Source: an uncultured Paludibacter sp. | Lineage (GTDB): Bacteria > Bacteroidota > Bacteroidia > Bacteroidales > Paludibacteraceae | Assembly: GCA_937927845.1 (NCBI GenBank) | Contig: CALFXE010000027.1 | Coordinates: forward strand, 51,211-115,210 | Length of the DNA: 64,000 nt | Reading direction: 5' to 3' | Shown: piece after piece, positions 17,426 to 27,770 of the stretch | Position numbering within the stretch: position 1 is the stretch's first letter | Layout: every line of letters begins with the position of its first letter | Notes under the pieces: model-generated | What the model saw: the letters and a program-made list of their open reading frames with translations, nothing else | What the model was told of the DNA's origin: nothing | Databases searched by the model: none | Position numbers and translations under genes: made by a program

Positions 17426-18874
17426 ATGTTGCGACAGTCATTAGAACAAAAATTACAACAGAAACTTTCACCGGCACAGATTCAGGTAATAAAAATGCTT
17501 GAAGTTCCTACGTTGGAGCTTGAAGAGCGTATTCGTCAGGAATTGGAAGAAAACCCTGCTCTTGAAGAAGGTGCGGAGAAAAATGATAATGAATTGGATG
17601 ATGATGATATTAATGATGATGGTGGAAATAACGATGATATGGATCTTGAGGAATATATGGCTGATGACGACATACCTGATTACCGATTGAAAGTTAACAA
17701 TACATCTAAAGACGATAAAAGAGAAGATATCCCATTTTCTATTGGTACTACTTTCCATGAAAATTTAATTTCGCAGCTTGGATTGCAGCAGCTTGACGAG
17801 CATGAACGTATGTTGGCTGAGTACGTTATAGGCAATATTGATGAGGAAGGTTATTTAAGACGTACTGCAGAGTCGATGGTTGATGATATTGTTTTTCATG
17901 CGGGAGTGCATACAACTGATGTGGAAATGGAGGAAATAATATCTGTTATTCAAGAGTTTGATCCACCGGGTGTTGGTGCAGCCAATTTGCAGGAATGTCT
18001 CAAATTACAGTTGGAAAGGAAGAAATATAGTAATAAAGTTGATATTGCTCTAAGGATTATTAATGATTATTTTGAAGAATTTTCTAAAAAGCACTACGAT
18101 AGGATAAAAAAGAATCTGAATTTAGACGATGATACATTGCGAGAGGCAGTTACAGAAATATCTAAATTAAATCCCAAACCGGGTAATGCTTGGGGTGGAA
18201 ACCTACTCGAAAAATCAATGACAGTTGTTGTGCCCGACTTTATCGTTGAAAATGAAGAGGGGAAGCTGTCTGTTCATCTTAACAACAGTAATATTCCCGA
18301 ACTTAAAGTTAGTAGCGCATACAATAACTTGTTTCATGAATATAATGATAAAAAAGGTAAGAGTAGCACTCAGCTAAAAGATGCTGTTATGTTTGCCAAG
18401 CACAAAATTGATTCAGCACGCTGGTTTATAGATGCTATCAAACAGAGAAATGAGACATTATTGACAACTATGACGGCAATAGTGAATTTTCAGTATGATT
18501 TTTTTATAGAAGGAGATGATGTTTTTATGAGACCCATGATACTAAAGGACATAGCTGATATTACAGGATATGATATTTCTACTATATCAAGAGTTAGCAA
18601 CAGTAAATACGTACAAACTGAATTTGGTGTTTTTCCGGTAAAATACTTTTTCTCAGAATCTATGGTTAATGAATCAGGAGAAGAGATTTCCACTCGTGAA
18701 ATTAAGAAAATATTGCAAGACTGTGTTGATGGCGAAGACAAAAAGAAACCTTTAAATGATGAAGCATTAGTGGATGTTTTGAAAACTAAAGGATATAATA
18801 TAGCAAGAAGAACCGTTGCTAAGTATAGAGAACAATTGAATATACCAGTGGCACGATTAAGAAAAGAATTATAA
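17426..18874 (+). CDS. rpoN: RNA polymerase sigma-54 factor (RpoN)
   Basis: Sigma-54 directs RNA polymerase to -24/-12 promoters that need AAA+ activators. The 482-aa product (from the ATG at 17426; a TTG at 17408 is less likely) has the Gln-rich region I (LEQKLQQKLSPAQIQVIKML), an acidic Asp/Glu linker around residues 50-80, the core-binding domain, a helix-turn-helix (DIADITGYDISTISRVSNSK) and an exact RpoN box (ARRTVAKYRE) near the C-terminus. No activator gene lies nearby. Confidence 0.97.
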   Translation: MLRQSLEQKLQQKLSPAQIQVIKMLEVPTLELEERIRQELEENPALEEGAEKNDNELDDDDINDDGGNNDDMDLEEYMADDDIPDYRLKVNNTSKDDKREDIPFSIGTTFHENLISQLGLQQLDEHERMLAEYVIGNIDEEGYLRRTAESMVDDIVFHAGVHTTDVEMEEIISVIQEFDPPGVGAANLQECLKLQLERKKYSNKVDIALRIINDYFEEFSKKHYDRIKKNLNLDDDTLREAVTEISKLNPKPGNAWGGNLLEKSMTVVVPDFIVENEEGKLSVHLNNSNIPELKVSSAYNNLFHEYNDKKGKSSTQLKDAVMFAKHKIDSARWFIDAIKQRNETLLTTMTAIVNFQYDFFIEGDDVFMRPMILKDIADITGYDISTISRVSNSKYVQTEFGVFPVKYFFSESMVNESGEEISTREIKKILQDCVDGEDKKKPLNDEALVDVLKTKGYNIARRTVAKYREQLNIPVARLRKEL

Positions 18875-18882
18875 TATAGCTA

Positions 18883-19503
18883 ATGAGAAAGTTTTTAAAA
18901 GTAATATCCTTTGTTTTTCAACCTTTGTTGATGCCTACTTTTGGTGTTTTGTTTTTATTATGCACTAATTTAATGTTGTTTTATAATGAGTCGTGGAAAT
19001 GGATTGCACTAAGCGGTACTTTCATTTTTACAGCTTTATTGCCTGCCATGCCGATTATAATGATGATGCGTAGCGGACAAATAAAGGACTTATATATTTC
19101 AAAACGTGAACAGCGTACATTCCCGTATCTTTTTGCTTTGTTAGCTTATGTATTCTGGACATTCTTTATGTGGCAAGTATTGAATATGCCTTTTTTCATT
19201 GTTGCAATGGGTATAGGATCTATTTTATCTATTGTGATAATTACACTCATTAATACAAAATGGAAGATAAGTGCACATCTTTCGGGTATAGGCGGACTTA
19301 CAGGCGGAGTGTTTAGTTACTCATACGTGATGGGAATAAATCCTGTATGGCTGTTTGTCTCTATGTTTTTATTATCGGGACTTACTGCTTTGTCACGTAT
19401 TGAATTGAAGGCGCATACGCCGGGTCAGACTTTAGCAGGATTTACACTTGGATTTATCATGGTGTTTGTCCCGGGTGCTTTAATAAACTTCTCAATTTTA
19501 TAA
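18883..19503 (+). CDS. PAP2-like integral membrane protein
   Basis: This 206-aa protein has about six membrane helices. KISAHLSGIGG and RIELKAHTPGQTLAGFTLGF resemble the His-containing phosphatase motifs of the PAP2 family, although the first canonical motif is not evident. Bacteroidota carry many such short PAP2-like proteins next to rpoN. It could act on lipid phosphates, but this is inferred from the motifs only. It starts 8 nt after the rpoN stop. Confidence 0.7.
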   Translation: MRKFLKVISFVFQPLLMPTFGVLFLLCTNLMLFYNESWKWIALSGTFIFTALLPAMPIIMMMRSGQIKDLYISKREQRTFPYLFALLAYVFWTFFMWQVLNMPFFIVAMGIGSILSIVIITLINTKWKISAHLSGIGGLTGGVFSYSYVMGINPVWLFVSMFLLSGLTALSRIELKAHTPGQTLAGFTLGFIMVFVPGALINFSIL

Positions 19504-19562
19504 AGATAATAATATTGCACCACTAATCACCAATCACCAATTACCAATCACTAATTAAAAAA
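19504..19562. repeat. Degenerate AT-rich repeat tract before prfB
   Basis: The spacer contains CACTAATCACCAATCACC, ATTACCAATCACTAATT and similar units, the reverse complement of the TGATTGG-type tract at 3237-3364. Confidence 0.55.
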
Positions 19563-19564
19563 AT

Positions 19565-20672
19565 ATGATTACACAAGACCAACTAAAAGATGTGTTGGAG
19601 CGCGAGGATGCGCTGAGGAGGTATCTTTGACGTCGATACTAAATTAATTCAAATTGAAGAAGAAGAGTTAAGAACTCATGCTCCGGGCTTTTGGGATGAT
19701 ACAAAAGCGGCTGAAATTCAGATGAAAAAGGTTAAAGACTTGAAAAGCTGGATAGAAGGTTATAATGGGGTTAAGGCTGCCACTGATGAATTGCAGTTAG
19801 CATATGATTTTTTTAAAGAAGAAGCTGTTACTGAGGAAGAAGTAGATCAGGCATACGCTCATGCACTTTCTCTTGTTGAGGCATTGGAATTAAAAAACAT
19901 GTTATCGAAAGAAGAAGACAAGTTCGGTGCAGTTGTTAAGATAGTTGCAGGCGCCGGTGGTACAGAGGCTCAAGACTGGGCAGACATGTTATTTCGGATG
20001 TATCAACGTTGGGCAGAACGACAGAAATATAAGTTGGAGGTAACTAATTACCAATCAGGTGATGAAGCCGGTATTAAGACTGTTACCATGCAAATTGAGG
20101 GTGAAATGGCTTATGGCTATCTTAAATCGGAAAATGGAGTTCATCGTTTGGTTCGTGTTTCTCCTTTTAATGCTCAAGGAAAACGTATGACATCTTTTAC
20201 TTCGGTTTTTGTTGTTCCTTTAGTTGATGACTCTATCGAAATTGATATTAATCCTGCCAATCTTACTTGGGATACATTCCGTTCAAGCGGTGCAGGTGGA
20301 CAAAATGTAAATAAAGTCGAAACCGGAGTACGCCTACATTATAAGTTCAAAAATCCTGTAACCAACGAAATGGACGAAATTATCATTGAAAACACTGAAA
20401 GTCGCTCGCAGTTTGGCAATAAGGATAATGCAATGCGTATGTTGAAGTCGCAGTTATATGAACTTGAATTAGAAAAACGCAGGGCAGAAACAGCAAAAAT
20501 AGAAGCAGGTAAACGAAAAATAGAATGGGGTTCACAAATTCGAAGCTATGTATTTGACGACCGCCGTGTAAAAGATCATCGCACCAACTATCAAACTTCC
20601 AATGTCAACGCAGTAATGGATGGCGATATTGACGATTTTATAAAAGCGTATTTGATGGAATTTGAGGGGTAA
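19565..20672 (+). CDS. prfB: Peptide chain release factor 2 (programmed +1 frameshift)
   Basis: RF2 ends translation at UGA and UAA. The frame from the ATG at 19565 runs 21 codons to an in-frame TGA (19628-19630); a +1 shift at CTT|T|GAC joins it to the frame starting at 19629 and gives 368 aa minus the stop, the normal RF2 size. The shifted frame holds SPF (residues 199-201, stop-codon recognition) and GGQ (244-246, peptide release). The first frame ends LRRYL, as in the well-known RF2 case. Low RF2 causes pausing at UGA and more shifting, so the gene regulates itself. Confidence 0.96.
19616..19631 (+). promoter_or_regulatory. prfB frameshift signal
   Basis: AGGAGG (19616-19621), a 3-nt spacer and CTTTGAC (19625-19631) reproduce the classical RF2 recoding site: an internal Shine-Dalgarno just upstream of the slippery CTT and the TGA stop followed by C. 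Confidence 0.95.
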
Positions 20673-20787
20673 TGTTAAAAACAATATCTTTTTAAAGTCA
20701 GAGGTAGGGTTTTATACTATAATTGGGTATTCATTTATGATACGTTGGTGTGTCGAAATAATCATAAAAAACAAATAGAAAACTATT

Positions 20788-22530
20788 ATGGATAAAAAAA
20801 CTTACTTAATTTGTGTAATTTTAAGCTTAACAACATATATTTTTTCTCAACAATATCAACTTTTAGATAATGGGGGTTTCGAGAGAAGTCTTGCCAATTG
20901 GGAAACAGAAATCAATAATGCTGCTGAAGCTACATTCAATATCATTACCACTAACTCTCCACATTCAGGACGCAATATGTTGGAGGTTAATGTTACTAAA
21001 AGGGTATCAGCTACAAATTCAGTTAAGTTAATTTACGACTCCATCTCAACAGATACGGAGAAAATATACATGGTTCGTTTTTGGGCAAAATCAGCTCAGG
21101 CAAACAGTAGAATGTTTATAACTTTTATAGGTGAAAATACCAACACAAAATGCGAATTCAGGATAGATGATGCATTTGGGTCATGGAAAAACGGTTGGCA
21201 AATGTATCAGTATCTTTTTACATCGAAAGATGACTACATAAAAATGGACATTTCATTTAATACTATAGGAATTTATTATTTAGATGATTTTGAGATAATT
21301 GACGATACACATCCTGTGTTGGATTTAAAGACTCAATTGATGTGGCAGAACAACTTAACGGGATACGGATGGGCTTCCGGAGATAATGATGTGTCGGTAG
21401 TTTTACCGGACGGACGGGTAGCCTGGATTTTTAGTGATTCGTTTTTAGGTTGGCCTAATCCAAACGAATATTACTTAAGGGAAGGCACGATGATTAACAA
21501 TTTAATTGTTGTAGAAGATTTGGATGGTAAACTAACAACATTGTATGCAGGAACACAATCGAGCCCTAAAACATTAGTCACTTCATCCAAAGGTATTTAT
21601 TGGGTAGGTGATGGAATAATAGAAAATAATAAACTGATCGTCATGTACAACGAATGGGGAGGGTTGGATTATAACAATAGTGCAGGAGTAGCTACCTTTT
21701 CTTTGCCTAATTTAACTCTTGAAAAGAAAATTGTTTCCGCCTATAAAGGCTCTGATATCCCTAACGCATTGTTGCAAGAAGATGATTATACCTATATTTA
21801 TACTGAAATGCGTTCGGGATTTGCAAGATACACACGTGTAGCAAGAGTACCTGCCGGACAACTTAATAATCCGGATACCCAATGGGAATTTTACACAAAG
21901 ACTAACACTTGGGATACGGATTTATCGCAGGCAAAACAAATAGTAACAGCTCCTGGATGTAGCGTTCGAAAATTAGGTGAAGGGAATTATGTGATGAGCG
22001 GAGTCCCTAATTTGAGTAGCGATTTTTGTGTGTGGTTTTCTCAAACACCCTATGGTCCTTGGGGAAATAAAACAGTTCTTTATAAGATTCCTTCAGAGGA
22101 AGGTGTGTTGTTCTATTTAGGACATATTCATAATCGTCCGGAATCGGAAACCACCGGAGTATATACTTTATCGTATTCGCTTTATCCGTTTGGAGGAACA
22201 GTTCCGCAGCAAAGAGCCGACAAAGGAACCTATCTACCGATTTACATGAAGGCAAATTTGAAAGAACTATCTCCATATACACCGCTATCATCTGTCAATC
22301 AGCTAAGAACTGAAAGTACAATACGTATATTTCCCAATCCGAGCTTTGATATACTTAATATTGAAGGAGTTCAAGAGGTGACAAATATTCAAATTCTGAA
22401 TTTAACCGGTCAAATTGTTACTGAGACTCAAACAAGAACAGTTGACGTAAGTGCATTGGAATACGGGACTTACATTGCCAGAGTAACGCATAGCAAAGGT
22501 ATAGATAACCGTATGTTCATTAAAAATTGA
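20788..22530 (+). CDS. Secreted DUF5005-type protein with T9SS sorting domain
   Basis: This 580-aa protein has a signal peptide (to about residue 20), an N-terminal jelly-roll module like a carbohydrate-binding domain (about 25-170, NGGFERSLANWETEI), and a beta-propeller-like DUF5005 domain (about 180-495, GDNDVSVVLPDGRVAWIFSD). A type A T9SS C-terminal domain follows (about 510-580, IRIFPNPSFDILNIEG to the end). The last part means export across the outer membrane by the type IX system, with release or anchoring. DUF5005 proteins are often near glycan-degradation genes; substrate unknown. Confidence 0.82.
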   Translation: MDKKTYLICVILSLTTYIFSQQYQLLDNGGFERSLANWETEINNAAEATFNIITTNSPHSGRNMLEVNVTKRVSATNSVKLIYDSISTDTEKIYMVRFWAKSAQANSRMFITFIGENTNTKCEFRIDDAFGSWKNGWQMYQYLFTSKDDYIKMDISFNTIGIYYLDDFEIIDDTHPVLDLKTQLMWQNNLTGYGWASGDNDVSVVLPDGRVAWIFSDSFLGWPNPNEYYLREGTMINNLIVVEDLDGKLTTLYAGTQSSPKTLVTSSKGIYWVGDGIIENNKLIVMYNEWGGLDYNNSAGVATFSLPNLTLEKKIVSAYKGSDIPNALLQEDDYTYIYTEMRSGFARYTRVARVPAGQLNNPDTQWEFYTKTNTWDTDLSQAKQIVTAPGCSVRKLGEGNYVMSGVPNLSSDFCVWFSQTPYGPWGNKTVLYKIPSEEGVLFYLGHIHNRPESETTGVYTLSYSLYPFGGTVPQQRADKGTYLPIYMKANLKELSPYTPLSSVNQLRTESTIRIFPNPSFDILNIEGVQEVTNIQILNLTGQIVTETQTRTVDVSALEYGTYIARVTHSKGIDNRMFIKN

Positions 22531-22591
22531 ATCAATAAAATGTAAAATAGTTGATATCCTTATGTAAAGGAATCAATAAAGTTAACCACTC

Positions 22592-23071
22592 TTGAAAATA
22601 AACACAAACATAGATGAGCTTAATAGTGAGTTAAGAGCAGGATCTGAATATGCTTTTAAAACCTTATTCGGTCTAACCTATCCACGACTAATTTGTTATG
22701 CAAATATGTTTATGCAAGATAAAGAGCTTTCCAAAGATATCGTTCAGGATACCTTTGTGAAGTTTTGGGAAAAAAGGAAAAATCTTAAAGATTATCCTCC
22801 TGCTGAGCGTTTATTGTTTGTAATGCTGAAGAATAATTGCCTGAGATATTTACGAGATAATAAATTCTTTCGAACACAAGTTTCTATAGATCAGCATGAA
22901 ATAGATGCTTTTGAAGAAGTTCAATCTTTGTTTGAGTTTGATTTTTTAGATGTGGAAAGTGGTATAATTGCGATAACCGATGCCGGCTTGTTGGTAACTA
23001 AAACAGTGACTTTTATGGCTTTTTTACTCATACAACCTGTTACAGTCTACTCAATATTCATCCTTTCGTAA
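22592..23071 (+). pseudogene. Truncated ECF sigma factor (region 4 missing)
   Basis: From a TTG start the first ~105 residues match sigma-70 region 2 of Bacteroidota ECF factors (AFKTLFGLTYPRLICYANMF, LSKDIVQDTFVKFWEKRKNL, MLKNNCLRYLRDNKFF). After about FEFDFLDVE the sequence turns into an unrelated hydrophobic tail and stops, and neither other frame continues into region 4. Without region 4 the protein could not read a -35 element normally. The gene was most likely cut by a deletion that joined it to the carbonic anhydrase 3' end, with which it overlaps by 14 nt. Confidence 0.7.
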
Positions 23072-23684
23072 TATTTTCAAACTCTCCTGTCTCTTGATTA
23101 AAATTGAAAATCTCACCTGTTTCAATGATGTAATGCCATCCGAAAATCTTTAATTTACCGTTGTGAAAACTTTCTTCTATGTAGGGATAAGTCAGCAGGT
23201 GATTCATTTGCTCAACAACATTCATTCGCTCTGTCATTAAATCACGGTCAAAATCGCTTTTGAACTGAATAGTACTGATTTGCTTTTTTACACGCCCCAT
23301 TAATTCAAGCCATTTTTTAGTGTGCGGTATATCTTTAGTCTGACTTTCATCAGCAAATACAGCCTTGCAGCCTCCACAGTTTGAATGCCCGCAGATGATT
23401 ATGTTTTCTACATTCAATACCTTAATTGCATATTCTATTGCTGATGTGGTAGCAAGAAATTCTTCTGATTGCCGATAAATGGGTACTATATTAGCAATAT
23501 TGCGTATAACAAAAATTTCTCCGGGTAATGTTCTGGTGATAAGATTGGGAACTAAACGCGAATCACAACAACCAATGAATAGCGTATGAGGATTTTGTGC
23601 GTATCCTATCTTTTTAAATAGGCGTTTTAATTCTACATAATCATTGGTGTGAAAATTCTGTGCGCCTTCGAAAAGATAGTGCAT
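23058..23684 (-). CDS. Beta-class carbonic anhydrase
   Basis: The 208-aa enzyme interconverts CO2 and bicarbonate. Zinc ligands are visible in CCDSRL (Cys, Asp-Arg dyad, about residues 39-44) and HSNCGGCKAVF (His and Cys, about 98-108). The length and the IFVIRNIANIVP segment fit the family. The gene stands alone. The ECF sigma remnant converges on its 3' end. Confidence 0.94.
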   Translation of the reverse strand: MHYLFEGAQNFHTNDYVELKRLFKKIGYAQNPHTLFIGCCDSRLVPNLITRTLPGEIFVIRNIANIVPIYRQSEEFLATTSAIEYAIKVLNVENIIICGHSNCGGCKAVFADESQTKDIPHTKKWLELMGRVKKQISTIQFKSDFDRDLMTERMNVVEQMNHLLTYPYIEESFHNGKLKIFGWHYIIETGEIFNFNQETGEFENITKG

Positions 23685-23742
23685 AATTATTGTTTTTATT
23701 TGTAAAACACAGTAATATTGAAATTGTTTTTCGAAAATAAAA

Positions 23743-23779
23743 AAAAGAGAAACTAATTGTAATAACTAATTTCTCTTTT
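23743..23779 (-). terminator. Terminator downstream of rplS
   Basis: AAAAGAGAAA (23743-23752) pairs with TTTCTCTTTT (23770-23779). On the minus strand the stem is followed by a T-rich run. It lies 22 nt beyond the rplS stop. Confidence 0.7.
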
Positions 23780-23801
23780 CTTATATCCATAAAGAATAAA
23801 T

Positions 23802-24149
23802 TTATACTCTTCTTTCTTTAATTTTTGCTTTCTTACCGGTTAGAGCACGTAAATAATACAATTTAGCTCTGCGTACTTTACCGAATTTGTTCACTGTAAT
23901 CTTGTCGATAAATGGTGAATCTAAAGGGAAAATTCTTTCTACCCCTATATTACCTGACATTTTACGTACTGTAAATCTTTTGCTTCCTTGGTGACCTGAG
24001 ATTTTTATAACATCTCCACGGAATTCCTGAATACGTTCTTTGTTTCCTTCTTTAATTCTGTAAGCAACCGTAACTGTATCTCCCGGTCGGAATGCCGGAT
24101 GGTTGTTTTCAACCAAAAACGCTTGCTCTGCAACTTTTATTAAATCCAT
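23802..24149 (-). CDS. rplS: 50S ribosomal protein L19
   Basis: The 115-aa sequence is a normal bL19: [57 protein letters not shown] and [20 protein letters not shown]. The protein lies at the interface of the two ribosomal subunits. Its 5' leader is about 80 nt and could hold an autoregulatory structure, but I see no clear fold. Confidence 0.98.
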   Translation of the reverse strand: MDLIKVAEQAFLVENNHPAFRPGDTVTVAYRIKEGNKERIQEFRGDVIKISGHQGSKRFTVRKMSGNIGVERIFPLDSPFIDKITVNKFGKVRRAKLYYLRALTGKKAKIKERRV

Positions 24150-24234
24150 TTTTTCTTTGTTTTGACATTAAATTTTTTACGCAATATTCACAGTTCTCTC
24201 TTAGCTGCCAGAGATTGGGCAAAAATTCGGACTG

Positions 24235-24265
24235 CAAAGATAATGTTTTTTAAATAAATAGCAAA
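24235..24265 (-). promoter_or_regulatory. Promoter of rplS
   Basis: On the minus strand TTTG (24262-24265), a 19-nt spacer and TATCTTTG (24235-24242) give a full match to the Bacteroidota promoter, placed between ileS and rplS. Confidence 0.75.
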
Positions 24266-24271
24266 TAGTTT

Positions 24272-27200
24272 TTAAACTTTCTCTATCTGAATCTTAACTA
24301 TATAATCTTCAAAGTCTAATTCTATGGGTGACTTAACATTATCTATAAGCTCTATCTTTGTTGCTAATGTTTGTGTGGCTATGTATTTACCAAAATTTTC
24401 TATTGCATCATTGATTTCTGCTTGTTTCTCTATCCTGATGATAATTTTATCGGTTATTTCCAAGCCTTCTGATTTTCGCAGGTTTTGTATGCGGTTGACT
24501 AATTCTCTCGCTATACCTTCACGCATAAGTTCATCTGTAACTGTGATGTCCAACGCTACTGTTAGCTTACCTTCGTTGGCAACCAACCAGCCGGGCATAT
24601 CCTCTGTGATAATTTCTACATCTTCTGCAAGTATCTCTATTTCAGAGTTATCTATCTGAAGTGTGTACCTGCCATTTTGCTCAATCTCACTTATCTGTGT
24701 TTTGTTGAATGTACCTAATGCTGCCGCTATGTCTTTCATCAACTTGCCATATTTCTTTCCTAAAGTTTTGAAATTGGGTTTGACTTTCTTCACTAAGTTA
24801 TCCATGTCTGCATCAGCAGGAATAATCTCCAAAGCTTTAATATTGACTTCGGCTTTAATTAGCTCGGCTACATATTGTATTTCGCTGAATGTTTGCTCGT
24901 CCGGTGCAGGTACAACTGCCTTAGATAGTGGTTGACGCACTTTCTTCTCGGCTTTTTTCCTTAATGCCAATATCATAGACGAAACTTGCTGTGCCTGCTG
25001 CATGCAACTTTCTAAGTGTTGGTCAATTACATCCGATTGATATTTTGGAAAATCAGTCAGATGTACTGATTCTGATTTATCTTTGCCGGTAACTTTATTC
25101 AAATCTAAAAATAATTGTTCCGAATAGAATGGAGCTATAGGTGCAATTAGCTTTGCAATTGTATCCAAACAAGTATACAATGTTTGATAAGCTGCAATTT
25201 TATCTTGATTGTATTCTCCTCCCCAATAACGTTTACGGTTCAATCTTACATACCAGTTACTTAAATTCTCTCCAACGAAATCGGCTATTGCTCTACCTGC
25301 TTTGGTGGGTTCGTAGTTTTCGTAATGTTCTGTTACATCTTTTATCAATGTGTTCAAAAGTGAAATTATCCATCTGTCTATTTCCGGTCGCTTCGACAGT
25401 GGTACTTCTTCTTCTGAATAAGTGAATCTATCTACATTGGCATATAATGCGAAGAAAGAATAGGTGTTATATAAAGTTCCGAAGAATTTTCTTCTGACTT
25501 CTTCAATGCCTTCTATATCGAATTTTAAATTATCCCATGGCGATGCATTGGTCATCATATACCATCTTAAAGGATCTGAACCATATTTGTCGATAGTTAT
25601 GAACGGATCAACTGCATTACCCAGACGTTTCGACATCTTATTACCGTTTTTATCTAATACTAATCCGTTGGAAATAACGCTTTTGAATGCTACAGAACCT
25701 CGTACCATAGTACTGATGGCATGTAAAGTAAAGAACCATCCGCGAGTTTGGTCAACTCCTTCTGAAATAAAATCAGCCGGATATATCGAACCATTATCAA
25801 CCATTTCTTTGTTTTCGAATGGATAATGTATTTGTGCAAACGGCATTGCACCTGAGTCGAACCACACATCTATCAAATCCAACTCACGCTTCATTGGTTT
25901 GCCGCTTTGAGATACTAATGTGATATGATCAACATACGGACGATGCAGATCGATATTTTTTACAGCGTAATTTTCTGTATTATATACACCCGGTTTGAAG
26001 TTTTTGAATGGATTTTCTTGCATAAATCCTGCCTTGATAGATTTTTCTATCTCAAACATTAGTTCTTCTGCCGAGCCTATACATATTTCTTCTGCTCCGT
26101 CTTCTGTTCTCCAGATAGGTAGGGGAGTTCCCCAATAGCGACTGCGACTCAGATTCCAATCTTGCAGGTTTTCCAACCACTTACCAAATCTACCTGTGCC
26201 TGTCGACTGTGGTTTCCAGTTGATGGTGTTGTTAAGTGCTATCATCTCATCGCGACAAGCAGTAGTTTTGATAAACCAGCTATCTAACGGATAGTACAAT
26301 ACAGGCTTATCTGTACGCCAACAATGAGGATAATTATGTACATGTTTCTCAATCTTATACGCTAAACCTTGCTGTTTTAACATCACGCAAATTGACAAAT
26401 CTAATGTCTCGTCTTGTTCAGTCAGATTTTCATCATATGAGTTTTTTACATATCGTCCGGCAAATTCTTTATATAGATCCACATCTACCTTGTCTGCAAT
26501 ATATTGCGAATCAATATCTTCTATGCGGAAGAACTTACCTGTCCTGTCGACCATCGGCTGACGATTACCTTCTTTATCGATTAATATCATCGGTGGCACT
26601 CCGTTTTGTTTGGCAACTCTGTCGTCATCAGCTCCAAAAGTAGGTGCGATATGTACTATTCCTGTTCCGTCTTCTGTGGTTACGAAATCACCGGAGATTA
26701 CTTTAAAAGCGCCTTCTCCCGGATTCATCCATGGTATCAATTGCTGGTATGGTACGCCAACAAGCTGATTGCCTTTTACTTTCCCAAGAATTTCATATTC
26801 GTTTTTACCTATTACCTGTTCAATTAAAGCTTCTGCAAAAATCAATTGACATTCTTGTTTTGTATATGGATTAGTTGTTTGTACAAGTACATAGTCGATA
26901 TTCGAACCAACGCATAATGCTGTGTTTGAAGGTAATGTCCATGGTGTTGTTGTCCATGCAAGAAAATAACAATTTGACGAATTACCTTGTGCAAATGGTA
27001 AAATTGCTGAATTACTTACCTTAAATTGTGCTACACAAGTTGTATCTTTTACATCTCGGTAACATCCCGGTTGATTTAATTCGTGCGTACTTAATCCTGT
27101 TCCTGCTGCCGGAGAATAAGGCTGAATTGTATATCCTTTGTACAGCAAATCTTTGTTATATAATTGTTTTAACAACCACCATAAAGTTTCGATATATCTA

Positions 27201-27658
27201 TTGTCGTATGTGATATACGGGTCATTCATATCAACCCAATATCCCATTTTCTCAGTTAGATCTTCCCATTCTTTGGTGTATTTCATTACATCATGTCGGC
27301 ATGCGGCATTGTAATCTTCCACTGAAATAGTTTTTCCAATATCTTCTTTAGTGATGCCTAAAGCTTTTTCAACCCCCAATTCAACAGGCAATCCGTGAGT
27401 ATCCCATCCGGCTTTACGTTTTACCTGATAACCCTGCATGGTTTTGTATCTACAAAAAATATCCTTAATAGCTCTTGCCATCACATGGTGAATACCGGGC
27501 ATACCATTAGCAGAAGGAGGTCCCTCATAAAAAATGAATGTTGGTTTACCTTCACGTGAATTTACACTTTTATGGAAAGTATCAGAATCCTTCCAGAATT
27601 TGAGGATTGTCTTGTTTATTTCTGAAAGATTAAAATTAGAATATTCTTTGAATTGCAT
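24272..27658 (-). CDS. ileS: Isoleucyl-tRNA synthetase
   Basis: The 1128-aa class I synthetase charges tRNA-Ile. The HIGH-type motif appears in PSANGMPGIHHV (residues 48-59) and the KMSKS-type loop as NKMSKRLGN (near 672). The editing domain (AWTTTPWTLPSNTALCVG) and the C-terminal anticodon-binding part are present. The length fits the long, eukaryote-like IleS class common in Bacteroidota, which is known to be less sensitive to mupirocin. No T-box or leader is seen upstream. Confidence 0.98.
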   Translation of the reverse strand: MQFKEYSNFNLSEINKTILKFWKDSDTFHKSVNSREGKPTFIFYEGPPSANGMPGIHHVMARAIKDIFCRYKTMQGYQVKRKAGWDTHGLPVELGVEKALGITKEDIGKTISVEDYNAACRHDVMKYTKEWEDLTEKMGYWVDMNDPYITYDNRYIETLWWLLKQLYNKDLLYKGYTIQPYSPAAGTGLSTHELNQPGCYRDVKDTTCVAQFKVSNSAILPFAQGNSSNCYFLAWTTTPWTLPSNTALCVGSNIDYVLVQTTNPYTKQECQLIFAEALIEQVIGKNEYEILGKVKGNQLVGVPYQQLIPWMNPGEGAFKVISGDFVTTEDGTGIVHIAPTFGADDDRVAKQNGVPPMILIDKEGNRQPMVDRTGKFFRIEDIDSQYIADKVDVDLYKEFAGRYVKNSYDENLTEQDETLDLSICVMLKQQGLAYKIEKHVHNYPHCWRTDKPVLYYPLDSWFIKTTACRDEMIALNNTINWKPQSTGTGRFGKWLENLQDWNLSRSRYWGTPLPIWRTEDGAEEICIGSAEELMFEIEKSIKAGFMQENPFKNFKPGVYNTENYAVKNIDLHRPYVDHITLVSQSGKPMKRELDLIDVWFDSGAMPFAQIHYPFENKEMVDNGSIYPADFISEGVDQTRGWFFTLHAISTMVRGSVAFKSVISNGLVLDKNGNKMSKRLGNAVDPFITIDKYGSDPLRWYMMTNASPWDNLKFDIEGIEEVRRKFFGTLYNTYSFFALYANVDRFTYSEEEVPLSKRPEIDRWIISLLNTLIKDVTEHYENYEPTKAGRAIADFVGENLSNWYVRLNRKRYWGGEYNQDKIAAYQTLYTCLDTIAKLIAPIAPFYSEQLFLDLNKVTGKDKSESVHLTDFPKYQSDVIDQHLESCMQQAQQVSSMILALRKKAEKKVRQPLSKAVVPAPDEQTFSEIQYVAELIKAEVNIKALEIIPADADMDNLVKKVKPNFKTLGKKYGKLMKDIAAALGTFNKTQISEIEQNGRYTLQIDNSEIEILAEDVEIITEDMPGWLVANEGKLTVALDITVTDELMREGIARELVNRIQNLRKSEGLEITDKIIIRIEKQAEINDAIENFGKYIATQTLATKIELIDNVKSPIELDFEDYIVKIQIEKV

Positions 27659-27770
27659 ACTAAAATACCTGTTGAAAAAAATGAAGTTGCAAATTTACTA
27701 AAAATATTCATATTATCATTTCTCATTCTTTGATTCCTATATTTCTTGATGTTTTGCAATCCTCATTGTA

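Noticed and set aside
27659..27770. T-box or other tRNA-sensing leader before ileS
   Set aside because: The spacer is only about 110 nt, AT-rich, without a T-box-like sequence or terminator.
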